Positions 26,424-34,162 of a stretch of 64,000 nt of DNA are shown here, piece after piece. The DNA comes from Dictyobacter arantiisoli (GTDB taxonomy: Bacteria; Chloroflexota; Ktedonobacteria; Ktedonobacterales; Ktedonobacteraceae), in assembly GCF_008326305.1 (NCBI RefSeq), contig NZ_BIXY01000021.1:1-64000 (forward strand), written 5' to 3'. The position numbers and the translations under genes were made by a program. Within the stretch, counting starts at the first letter, position 1. Each line of letters begins with the position of its first letter. The notes under the pieces were generated by a model. That model was not told where the DNA came from. It searched no databases and worked only from the letters and a program-made list of their open reading frames with translations.

Positions 26424-26963
26424 TTAGCGGGCCGGTAGAAGTTTTTCCAACGCCTGTTGATAAGTTGTATATGTACGCTGGTCAAAGAGTACCAATAAAA
26501 TCCGCTGTAGGCTGGTTGGCGTTTGCAGATGATCCAGTATCGTCGTAAGAGCCAGGGGAGCTGCCAGATTAACAGGATAGCCATAGGCTCCGGTACTGAG
26601 TGATGGGAAGGCGATGCTCTGAATTTGATAGTGTTCCGCTAGTTCCAGACAGCTCTGATAGGCGCTTTTGAGTAAGCGTGCATCCTCTGGACGACTTTGA
26701 TAGATAGGGCCGACTGCGTGGAAGATATAGCGAGCGGGTAATTTGCCAGCTGACGTCGCGACCGCCTTACCTGTAGGGCAACCACCAATTTTGCGGCATT
26801 CCTCGATCAGCGTAGGTCCAGCGGCGTGGTGAATCGCGCCGTCTACGCCTCCGCCACCTGCCAGTGCGGCATTCGCGGCATTGACAATTGCATCGGCGGC
26901 AACCGTGACAATATTTCCTTGCAGCAAGGTAAGTGTGACGCCATTGATTGTATGCGTTGCCAT
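26424..26963 (-). CDS. Macrodomain protein (ADP-ribose / O-acetyl-ADP-ribose hydrolase type)
   Basis: A 179-residue single macrodomain of the YmdB/MacroD class. Ligand-binding motifs are in order: DAIVNAANAALAGGGGVDGA (adenine and distal-ribose loop), RYIFHAVGP, and AFPSLSTGAYGYP (phosphate loop). Such proteins remove ADP-ribose from proteins or deacetylate O-acetyl-ADP-ribose. It lies upstream of map on the same strand, 113 bp away. No ADP-ribosyltransferase or sirtuin gene is visible nearby. Confidence 0.93.
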   Translation of the reverse strand: MATHTINGVTLTLLQGNIVTVAADAIVNAANAALAGGGGVDGAIHHAAGPTLIEECRKIGGCPTGKAVATSAGKLPARYIFHAVGPIYQSRPEDARLLKSAYQSCLELAEHYQIQSIAFPSLSTGAYGYPVNLAAPLALTTILDHLQTPTSLQRILLVLFDQRTYTTYQQALEKLLPAR

Positions 26964-27239
26964 AAGTTACTTTCAGCTTTTGTTAGGAGTTATTGTCCTT
27001 CAGGGCATAAGAACAATATGGGCGGAACCTGGCTAGTGCCCGAGTACAAGAGAAAGAGGCATGCAAGAAAGTTTTGGCATAGCCTTATACGCATCGCGTC
27101 CCGACGTGCCTCTTGGCATCGGTATTGAATCGAAGAAAATAGTGCTCTGGAATCCATATCTGGGCGTCTAACTTTTTCGATCAAAACAATGCATGATAGG
27201 CTATGCGATTGTGGCAGTGAGCAAATTTGACACGACTTA

Positions 27240-27557
27240 CTATTTTTTGAGCACAGCTTCCGAGAGTTCCTTGCCTGGGAAAAAGCGAACTCGTTCTTTG
27301 GCTGGCACTTCGATTGGTTGGCGGTCGCGTGGATTTACCCCCTTGCGTGCGGCACTCTGGCGGACTTTGAAAGAGCCAAAACCTACTAAACGGACCTCAT
27401 CGCCATCTTGAAGGGCTTCACGGATTGCCGTGAGGGTAGCCTCAAGGACTTCAGATGCTTGTTTTTGTGAAAGCTTTGCCTGCTTGGCAATACGCTTGGA
27501 AAGCTCTTGCCGACCAACGGTTTGCGTAGCTGCCTGTGCGGTCTTATTATCGGCCAT
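27240..27557 (-). CDS. HU-family nucleoid DNA-binding protein
   Basis: 105 residues: a short N-terminal extension of about 15, then the HU/IHF fold with ELSKRIAKQAKLSQKQA, the GFGSFKVR strand, the DNA-inserting arm RKGVNPRDRQPIEVPAK with the proline tip NPRD, and FFPGKELSEAV. It binds and bends DNA without strict specificity. ATG at 27557 has AGGAGG upstream. A well-matched promoter lies at 27661-27689, leaving a leader of about 100 nt. Confidence 0.95.
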   Translation of the reverse strand: MADNKTAQAATQTVGRQELSKRIAKQAKLSQKQASEVLEATLTAIREALQDGDEVRLVGFGSFKVRQSAARKGVNPRDRQPIEVPAKERVRFFPGKELSEAVLKK

Positions 27558-27660
27558 AGGTTCGATTTCCTCCTTGCAACTATCAACACACGTCGCTTGT
27601 CTGCCCAATAGCACTTTGCCGGGCTTGTAGAGCGGCGTCACAACCTCACTGCCGATTAGG

Positions 27661-27689
27661 AGTATAGCACGCGATTTTGAGAAATACAA
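27661..27689 (-). promoter_or_regulatory. Sigma-70-type promoter for the HU gene
   Basis: On the minus strand, TTGTAT (27689-27684), a 17-base spacer and TATACT (27666-27661). It is close to consensus and well placed for the HU gene. The remaining bases from 27690 to 27868 show nothing else I can name. Confidence 0.65.
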
Positions 27690-27868
27690 GCGTCGCACTC
27701 GCAATCAAATGTGAGGATTTAGCGCGAACCAGCCTCCAGAGCGGCTTTGTACCCTACCTGATGGCGGAAAAATGGCCTGAGAAGCGGGCTCTATATAAGA
27801 TTGTTCTTTTCTCGATTCTATTTGTTAGCCGGACCCTCTAAGTTATTCCATTGTAAAAAGTATTTGCA

Positions 27869-28888
27869 TTATAGTGCCTGCTCCTTAGAAGCCGCAGCTG
27901 AAACGATGTAATATAGAATGCCTGCTTGATTTATAGTTTGTGTTACTCTTCCCTGACCACGTAGATACTCCAGGTGGGCAATGATCTCTGACAGTGCCAT
28001 ACGATGGGCTTGAGAGTTCTTGATGCGCTCACCAAAAAGTTGGATTGTAATGGAATTGGCATCCTGTGGTTGTTGTGTGAGTAAATCTATAATTTTTGTT
28101 AAACGTCGTTGATGATGTTCGACAATCTCTGCAGTTCTGGTCGCAAGATTGCTAAAAGGTTCGCCATGTCCAGGTAAGACTATCGATGCAGGTAGAGGCG
28201 AAACTTTCGCCAGTGATTGCAGGTAATCTTGCAAAGGATCAGGACGATTTTCAGGCGAATCGAGGCTGATATTTGGTGTAATGCGAGGAAGCACATGATC
28301 AGCAGCCAGAAAGACGTCATCGCGTTCGCGTAGGAGTCCAATCTGTCCATCCGCGTGCCCGGGGAGCCAGAGGACCAGATAGTGTTCGCCCGCCAGTTCA
28401 AGCCGTTCACCATCGTTGACAGGATGGAACGCTTCAGGTGGTGGCACACGAAGAATCATCCGCTGTTGCTCCGGCGTGAGAGGAGATTCTTCAATAGATT
28501 GTTTCGGTAAGCCATGCTGTACCAGAAATTGACTGTGCTGCTGAAAGCGCGCTCGACTGATTTGAGGATTGCCCCAGGTTTTTTGTAGATTATCTATATC
28601 AAGTGGATGCATATAGACTGGAATATGGTGTAATTCCTGGAGTTCTCCTGATAGTCCCACATGATCAGGATGATAGTGGGTGAGCACGATAGATTGCAGA
28701 TTGTCCAGCGTTAATCCACGCTGGGAAAGTCCCTCATGCAACGCTGCACGGCCCTCTACCGTTCCCATTCCTGTATCAATCAGTACCCAACCATGAGTTC
28801 CTACCAGTGCATATACATTGACGGTTTTCAATGGAAAAGGGATGGGTAGACAGATTCTGACGATATTTCCAATACTATTTTCTATCAT
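27869..28888 (-). CDS. Metallo-beta-lactamase-fold hydrolase
   Basis: 339 residues. The MBL-fold metal motifs are LTHYHPDHVG (HxHxDH), LPGHADGQIGLL (third His), LAADHVLP (bridging Asp) and LPGHGEPF (last His). A winged-helix-like C-terminal domain (residues about 255-335) includes EIIAHLEYLRGQGRV, as in the LACTB2 / glyoxalase-II-like group. Substrate unknown: a thioester, RNA or lactone hydrolase is possible. It is divergent from the mraZ-led division cluster with about 960 bp between them. Confidence 0.87.
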   Translation of the reverse strand: MIENSIGNIVRICLPIPFPLKTVNVYALVGTHGWVLIDTGMGTVEGRAALHEGLSQRGLTLDNLQSIVLTHYHPDHVGLSGELQELHHIPVYMHPLDIDNLQKTWGNPQISRARFQQHSQFLVQHGLPKQSIEESPLTPEQQRMILRVPPPEAFHPVNDGERLELAGEHYLVLWLPGHADGQIGLLRERDDVFLAADHVLPRITPNISLDSPENRPDPLQDYLQSLAKVSPLPASIVLPGHGEPFSNLATRTAEIVEHHQRRLTKIIDLLTQQPQDANSITIQLFGERIKNSQAHRMALSEIIAHLEYLRGQGRVTQTINQAGILYYIVSAAASKEQAL

Positions 28889-28995
28889 CTTATTATTGTA
28901 CAGTATGCATCTGCTGAAAAGCTAGCTTCATGCATATCTAAATTAAGTGATGGTTAACCAATCCTTTATAGTCACTATTTGTGCTTGGTTTTTAA

Positions 28996-29160
28996 GAGTG
29001 TGTCGGACTTCCATGCTCTCCACGGTCTCTGTGCATGAGTTTTCGCACCTGCGGTGCTCAAACATCTTTTTAGTGTGTAGTGCAGGAAAGGTGCACAGCA
29101 CCTTTCCTGCACTACACACTAAAAAGGGCGCAGGCGCGCACGCGCCTGCCAGCCAGAGCG
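28996..29160 (-). repeat. Interspersed repeat with perfect 29-bp-arm palindrome
   Basis: The reversed right unit (GAGTGTGTCGGACTTCC to GGTGCTCAAACAT) is followed by a palindrome with perfect 29-base arms (29066-29094, 29098-29126) around a 3-base loop, then a truncated reversed left unit (GGCGCAGGCGCG to GCCAGAGCG). It is the best match to the 44.99-45.19 kb copy. It lies between two divergently transcribed genes. Confidence 0.8.
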
Positions 29161-29625
29161 GTCAAGAAATTCAATTGCTTGTGGTGAAAGTTCATAAAAA
29201 TCGAACCAGCAAGAGGAATTTCGTAGGTAGATGTCGAGGTCTCGTGTCTCTTATCTATTATATATCACCTTTATGTGACTTTATACATATAACATTTCTA
29301 ATTGTGCATGTTTCTGTGCTGAATGTCTAGTACACTAGAGGGTCAGATATCTGTATGTGCGGAGATTTGTTTTGATTAGAATGCAAGTTCATTGAGAGTG
29401 GATAAAATTTTCTCGCCTGGTACTACTTTGGTACTCAGTGGTTAGGGGATAGCACATTTGCTCTAGCATTTTTCCGGTTATTTTTTAGTTTCTAGAGAAG
29501 CTGTGTCAAATAACTTTTTTGTAGACATGGGGATTTACCTGAAACCATATGCGAAAATATGTACAGTAAATGCAGCTAAAATCTCTAAAACTCTCCAATC
29601 CGGAATGATTGGTGGCCAAAAAAAG

Positions 29626-29645
29626 TTATCCACAAGTTATCCACG
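29626..29645 (+). promoter_or_regulatory. Tandem DnaA boxes
   Basis: TTATCCACA (29626-29634) is the consensus DnaA box and TTATCCACG (29637-29645) differs at the last base. They are direct repeats with an 11-bp period, about one helical turn. They lie about 200 bp before mraZ and could let DnaA control the division cluster or be part of an origin. Confidence 0.6.
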
Positions 29646-29708
29646 TTGAAAGGAAAAATTGGTGGGAAAGCCTCTTTTCGCACATGCCTAAGAAGTGTTA
29701 CAATGAAG

Positions 29709-29733
29709 TGGGGAAAAGTGGGGAATTTTGGTG
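29709..29733 (+). promoter_or_regulatory. Putative MraZ operator (10-bp-phased TGGGG repeats)
   Basis: TGGGG at 29709, TGGGG at 29719 and TGGTG at 29729 have an exact 10-bp period. MraZ is known to bind TGGGN direct repeats of this spacing upstream of its own operon. A TACAAT -10-like box (29699-29704) lies immediately before, so binding would cover the start of transcription. Confidence 0.6.
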
Positions 29734-29846
29734 AGATTGTATGATAGGGATGAAGATAAGGAAGTATACCTGAATAGCGCAGAAGTTTTGGTGTGTGTAC
29801 AGGTATTGCGACGGTCTCTTACGCAACGCAGGTTGAGAAAGTATGG

Positions 29847-30263
29847 ATGCGATCAATGTTTCTTGGGGAATATGAGCATACCATTGATGCCAAAGGACGC
29901 CTGGCGGTCCCGGCAAAGTTCCGCGCGCAGATGCTTAAAGGCGCAGTCGTCAGTAAAGGTATGGGTACCTGTCTCTCTGTCTACACGTTAGAACATTGGG
30001 AGCAGCGCTCCAATGAACTGGTGGCTGGTATGTCAAGTGATGACCTGCGTGATTTTGAACGCCGCATTTATCCCAGCGCCAGCGAAATTGAGTTAGATGC
30101 TCAAGGACGCATGATTATCCCCGCGAAATTACGTGCGTATGCGAATTTGACAAGTGAAGTCACTGTTGCTGGTGTCCGCGATCATGTCGAGATCTGGGAT
30201 CGTGCGACATGGCAGTCTTATCAGGAAAAATTAGACACTGAAGGTAGCAATATCCCGTTTTAA
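29847..30263 (+). CDS. mraZ: Division/cell-wall cluster transcriptional regulator MraZ
   Basis: About 138 residues with two SpoVT/AbrB-like MraZ repeats: FLGEYEHTIDAKGRLAVPAKFR and EIELDAQGRMIIPAKLR, each with the DxxGR signature. MraZ forms a ring-shaped oligomer and represses the division cluster. ATG at 29847 (MRSMFLGEYEH) is chosen by homology; an ATG at 29856 is nearly as good. It is the first gene of the cluster, 43 bp before rsmH. Confidence 0.94.
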   Translation: MRSMFLGEYEHTIDAKGRLAVPAKFRAQMLKGAVVSKGMGTCLSVYTLEHWEQRSNELVAGMSSDDLRDFERRIYPSASEIELDAQGRMIIPAKLRAYANLTSEVTVAGVRDHVEIWDRATWQSYQEKLDTEGSNIPF

Positions 30264-30306
30264 AGCCTGTAGCTTGTTAAATCTCTAGAATAACTTTTTG
30301 GTGATA

Positions 30307-31320
30307 ATGGAACATACACAACATGTGTCAGTAATGATGGATGAGGTGCTGGAGTATCTTCAGCCTGTACCTGGAGGACTCTACATCGATGGGACGTTAG
30401 GTGGCGGGGGTCATACTGCGGCGATTTTAGAACGTTCGGCCCCCGATGGGAAGGTTTTGGGCATTGATACTGATCAGCTAGCCCTGGACCGCGTCGGTGC
30501 ACGGCTGGTTGAGTTTGTGGAGAGTGGTCGCCTGATTCTGGCACATGGCAATTTTTCTGATCTGGCGCAGATTGTCAAACAGACGGGATTTGGTGCAGGT
30601 CATCCGCTGCAGGGAGTTTTGCTGGATCTAGGATTTTCATCGGATCAGATGGATACACCTGAGCGTGGTTTCTCCTTTGGGGCCGATGGCCCACTGGATA
30701 TGCGCCTTGATCAGTCGCTGCCGCTGACTGCCGCTGACATTGTCAATGGTGCCAGCGAGCAAGAGTTGGCAGACATCTTCTGGCGTTATGGGGATGAGTC
30801 GCGTTCGCGTCAGCTAGCACGACGTATCGTACACATGCGCACACAAAGCGAGTTTACCCATACAGCCCAACTGGCCGCACTGATGGCTGCCGGAGTGCCC
30901 CGTAAGCCGGGCGCAATCCATCCCGCGACCCGCGCCTTTCAAGCGCTACGCATCGCGGTTAACCATGAATTAGAGAGCCTGGAGAAGGTAATGCCGCAGA
31001 TTGTTGATATACTCGAGGGAGACAAAAAGCCGCTACAAGGTGAGATTGAGAACCAGAGTGCCACAGAAACGTCAAGAGCTGGCAGAATGGTCATCATCTC
31101 ATTTCATTCTCTCGAAGATCGTATTGTCAAAGAATTTACGCGGCGCGAGGCCAAAGATTGTATCTGCCCACCTCGACTTCCAGTCTGTATGTGTGGTCAT
31201 AAAGCGCGTTTACATATTCTGACCAATAAGCCTGTCGTCCCGGGTGAATTGGAAATTGAGCAAAATCCTCGCGCTCGTAGCGCCAAATTGCGAGCCGCTG
31301 AAATAGCTATAAATTCGTAG
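30307..31320 (+). CDS. rsmH: 16S rRNA (cytosine(1402)-N4)-methyltransferase RsmH
   Basis: About 338 residues. SAM-binding motifs are YIDGTLGGGGHTAAIL and VLGIDTD. The RsmH signatures GVLLDLGFSSDQMDTPERGF, NHELESLE and FHSLEDRIVKEF are present, with a zinc-like CICPPRLPVCMCG segment near the C-terminus. It methylates C1402 of 16S rRNA. An upstream in-frame GTG (30301) or TTG (30298) could also serve as start. It is second in the cluster, as in most bacteria. Confidence 0.95.
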   Translation: MEHTQHVSVMMDEVLEYLQPVPGGLYIDGTLGGGGHTAAILERSAPDGKVLGIDTDQLALDRVGARLVEFVESGRLILAHGNFSDLAQIVKQTGFGAGHPLQGVLLDLGFSSDQMDTPERGFSFGADGPLDMRLDQSLPLTAADIVNGASEQELADIFWRYGDESRSRQLARRIVHMRTQSEFTHTAQLAALMAAGVPRKPGAIHPATRAFQALRIAVNHELESLEKVMPQIVDILEGDKKPLQGEIENQSATETSRAGRMVIISFHSLEDRIVKEFTRREAKDCICPPRLPVCMCGHKARLHILTNKPVVPGELEIEQNPRARSAKLRAAEIAINS

Positions 31321-31413
31321 CGTGTCACACGTAGGGGATGGAGTGCCGCAGGTTTGCCTGCCCGCCATACAGAGCCACCCGTGATGTTTCATTATCGTGA
31401 AGGAACGCAACCT

Positions 31414-31821
31414 ATGGATGACCAGATGAAGCAAATTGGAGACAACCAGCCAGGCCAGAAGTCGCCGCTGAGGCCGATGCTCGCCGTTAGACGAGGTCGG
31501 CAACTGCGCCCATTTTTCTTTCATATGGGACCAGTGGCTTTATCGATCACCAGCGTTCTGTTGATTGGCCTGATGGCAGTGCTGTATCTGGGACAGGTTG
31601 GGCAGGCAGCGGTTGCCAATCAGCAACTTCAAGATATCCGCAGCCAGCAGGCGACCTTGCAACGTGAAAACCAGGATCTAAGTCAGACGATTGCGATTGA
31701 GCGCTCCCCTGCTTATATTACCAAACAAGCTATCAGGGCGGGTCTGGTACCAGTCAATCTCAGGAACGTCAGAACGATCCAGGTCCCTGGCTTGCAGCCA
31801 GTACAGAATCCCGAGAAGTAG
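31414..31821 (+). CDS. FtsL-like bitopic division protein
   Basis: About 135 residues. A basic N-terminal cytoplasmic stretch (about 40) precedes one transmembrane helix (about 41-63, VALSITSVLLIGLMAVLYLG). A coiled-coil of about 35 residues follows (QQLQDIRSQQATLQRENQDL), then a short extracytoplasmic tail with AYITKQAIRAGLV, as in FtsL/DivIC proteins. The position between rsmH and ftsI fits ftsL. ATG at 31414 has AAGGA upstream. Sequence alone cannot separate FtsL from FtsB/DivIC. Confidence 0.8.
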   Translation: MDDQMKQIGDNQPGQKSPLRPMLAVRRGRQLRPFFFHMGPVALSITSVLLIGLMAVLYLGQVGQAAVANQQLQDIRSQQATLQRENQDLSQTIAIERSPAYITKQAIRAGLVPVNLRNVRTIQVPGLQPVQNPEK

Positions 31822-31876
31822 CCAGCCCGATGCAGTCATGAAGATGCTGAGACGCCTTGAATGAGGAGCTTGTCAA

Positions 31877-33646
31877 ATGAGTACAGAATTACGCCGTGCA
31901 CGCAACCGACAGATGGTGATTTTTCTGTTGGTTTGTACAGGCATGGTCGTTCTGTCCAGCAGGCTCTATTACTGGCAGATTACTAACGGTCCCAGACTGG
32001 CCGCGGCCGCCAATGCGGAGCATATCCAGAATCAAACGGTCAGTGCGCCGCGCGGCTTGATCTATGATGCCAACGGAGCGTTACTGGCAACGAATGTGGT
32101 GCGTGATGACGTCTATATTGAACCATCACAACTTGTTACCGATTATCCTGATGCGTATCAAAGCGAGCGAGACACCCTGGTACAAAAACTGCATAGCGTG
32201 CTGACAGATACTTCCTTAGGCACCTTGAAAAACGCCCTGAACTCGGCTTCACCTACCGTGCGTATTGCCACTTCTATTACTCCTGAGCAGAGTCAGAAAT
32301 TGCAGAATCTCCATTTGCCCTATACTTTTCTTGAACCGCGCACCTGGCGTACCTATCCTGGTGGCGATCTGGCTTCCCAGATTCTAGGCTATGTGCAGGA
32401 ACAGGATGGAGCCAGCAACGTAGTGCCACAGGGTATTTATGGGATCGAGAAAAAATACAATACTTTGCTGGCTGGCAAAAGCGGCAGCTTCACCGCCGAG
32501 ACGGATCTTAATGGGAATCCATTAACGGTTGGTTCCAGTTCTGAGCAGGGAGTAGTGAATAGTGCGAATATTACATTGACCATTGATAGCACCATTCAAT
32601 ATGAAATGCAGCAGGCGCTGACGCAACGTGTCAAAGAGATGAATGCCGAAAGCGGTTCAGCTATCGTCCTGAATGTGAAAACCGGAGCGATTGTCGCTAT
32701 GGCTGGTGCTCCCTCGTTTGATCCCAACAATTACGGTGTTTATGCGGCGAACAATGGTTGTCGAAATCAACTGCAAGTTTATAGCAATCCGGTCTTATAC
32801 TGCGCGTATGAGCCAGGTTCGACCATGAAAGTAGTCACCATGGCGGCAGCCCTCGATCTGCATCTCATCAAGCCAACCGATACGATTGACGATACCGGTA
32901 CGCTATCCTTTGCCGATGGCACGCCAGCGGTAAGCAACTGGGAGGGCAAAGGATACGGTATCGAGACGATGACGCAGGTACTACAGCATTCGGCCAATGT
33001 GGGAGCGGCCTGGGTGGCAACACAAAAATTAGGGGCGCAACGTTTTTATCCCTATCTTGCGAACTTTGGCTTTGGTCAGGCGACGGGTGTTTTAGAGCCT
33101 GAAAGTGCGGGCCTTTATCGGTCCAATACTGATCCTGGCTGGTCACCCAGTGATCTGGCGCGGCAATCCTTTGGTCAGAGCATTCTGGTGACACCTTTAC
33201 AGATGGCGGTCGCCTATCAGGCCATCGCTAATGGCGGAACGATGATGCAACCCTATCTTGTCTCGTCGATTAACAGCAATGGGCATGCCACGACGACGCA
33301 GCCGCGGGTCAAGCGTCAGATCATCCATGCTGCCACCTCCAAAACGCTGACGCAAATGTTAGTCAGTGTCGCGCAGTCTGAACATATCAGCGTACCCGGC
33401 TATCATGTCGCCATCAAAACAGGGACATCCACGATACAGGGATTGCCAGATACTAATACCGACGCCTCTGTTGCTGGTTACTTGCCCGCTTCAAATCCAC
33501 AATTTGTCATACTGGTGGAATTGGATCATCCCACAGCCAGCATTTATGGAGGAAGCGCGGCGGGCCCATTATGGGCAAATATTGCGCAACAACTGATGTG
33601 GCACTATAGTATCCCTCCGGATGATCCGGCTTCATTGCGGCCGTAA
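31877..33646 (+). CDS. ftsI: Division-specific peptidoglycan transpeptidase (FtsI/PBP3)
   Basis: 589 residues. An N-terminal membrane anchor (about 13-32) precedes a class B PBP dimerisation domain (RGLIYDANGALLATN). The transpeptidase domain has active-site motifs YEPGSTMKVV (SxxK), HSANVG (SxN) and IKTGTS (KTG). No PASTA domain is present. It crosslinks septal peptidoglycan outside the membrane together with FtsW. ATG has GAGGAG nearby. It is placed right after the ftsL-like gene, as expected. Confidence 0.95.
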   Translation: MSTELRRARNRQMVIFLLVCTGMVVLSSRLYYWQITNGPRLAAAANAEHIQNQTVSAPRGLIYDANGALLATNVVRDDVYIEPSQLVTDYPDAYQSERDTLVQKLHSVLTDTSLGTLKNALNSASPTVRIATSITPEQSQKLQNLHLPYTFLEPRTWRTYPGGDLASQILGYVQEQDGASNVVPQGIYGIEKKYNTLLAGKSGSFTAETDLNGNPLTVGSSSEQGVVNSANITLTIDSTIQYEMQQALTQRVKEMNAESGSAIVLNVKTGAIVAMAGAPSFDPNNYGVYAANNGCRNQLQVYSNPVLYCAYEPGSTMKVVTMAAALDLHLIKPTDTIDDTGTLSFADGTPAVSNWEGKGYGIETMTQVLQHSANVGAAWVATQKLGAQRFYPYLANFGFGQATGVLEPESAGLYRSNTDPGWSPSDLARQSFGQSILVTPLQMAVAYQAIANGGTMMQPYLVSSINSNGHATTTQPRVKRQIIHAATSKTLTQMLVSVAQSEHISVPGYHVAIKTGTSTIQGLPDTNTDASVAGYLPASNPQFVILVELDHPTASIYGGSAAGPLWANIAQQLMWHYSIPPDDPASLRP

Positions 33647-33743
33647 GGATTGTCAGGCTGAAAAATATTTGATGAGTTGTATAACAGTAGTAAAAGTATA
33701 CGTATCGCTGTGAACAGACGATGTTGTGTTGAGAAGGTGTGAA

Positions 33744-34058
33744 ATGAACGAAAACGAGAAGAGTCCACAGCAAAACCCAAATGTACCATCCTTTCATACG
33801 GATGAATTGAGTGCCGCCTGGCAGGAATTATTAGGTTGGCGTGCCTCTAAGGTCATGCCAGAAGGTACCAATAGCGAAGATATGGGTATTCCAACGCTCG
33901 AAAGTGACCCCTGGAGTACGTTAATACAAGCGAAGGGCGTTGAGATTGTTGATCTAGACAAAACACACTTGCATCTTAGCGCGCAAGAAGTAGAGCAGAT
34001 GCTCCGTTTAATGCAAGAGCAATCTACCCAGCAAGGTGACGAGGGTTTATCGTCATAG
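33744..34058 (+). CDS. Small acidic protein of unknown function within the division cluster
   Basis: A 104-residue hydrophilic protein, acidic and Gln/Glu-rich, without a membrane segment, signal or Cys. A C-terminal amphipathic helix (SAQEVEQMLRLMQEQ) is likely. ATG with GAAGG upstream. It sits between ftsI and ftsW, the position where murE, murF, mraY and murD lie in typical clusters. I recognise no family. Its place suggests a lineage-specific division or cell-wall factor, but that is context only. Confidence 0.65.
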   Translation: MNENEKSPQQNPNVPSFHTDELSAAWQELLGWRASKVMPEGTNSEDMGIPTLESDPWSTLIQAKGVEIVDLDKTHLHLSAQEVEQMLRLMQEQSTQQGDEGLSS

Positions 34059-34162
34059 TAGTGCTAATCAATCTAGGAACCTTACTGAAGTGTAGTGTAC
34101 TAGAAAATTCGTTCTATGTCAAGGCTGGCGCCATCATGGATGAGAAATAGAGAAAAAGCTTC

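Larger units (their letters stand above)
28889..29846. other. Long region upstream of the division cluster
   Basis: Nearly 960 bp without a convincing gene. It holds an interspersed repeat with a perfect palindrome (28996-29160), an AT-rich stretch (about 29240-29620), a tandem DnaA box pair (29626-29645) and the putative MraZ operator (29709-29733). The AT-rich part with DnaA boxes raises the question of an origin, but only two boxes are visible. Confidence 0.5.

Noticed and set aside
26964-27239. A structured small RNA between the macrodomain and HU genes
   Set aside because: AAGAGGCA and TGCCTCTT can pair but are about 45 bases apart with a poorly folded interior. No promoter or terminator frames them.
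29066-29126. Perfect palindrome read as a transcription terminator
   Set aside because: It lies between two divergent genes, so no transcript needs ending there. It belongs to the repeat family instead.
29240-29700. Replication origin
   Set aside because: Only two DnaA boxes are visible, no cluster, and dnaA is 12 kb away. Kept as a finding about DnaA boxes, not called as an origin.
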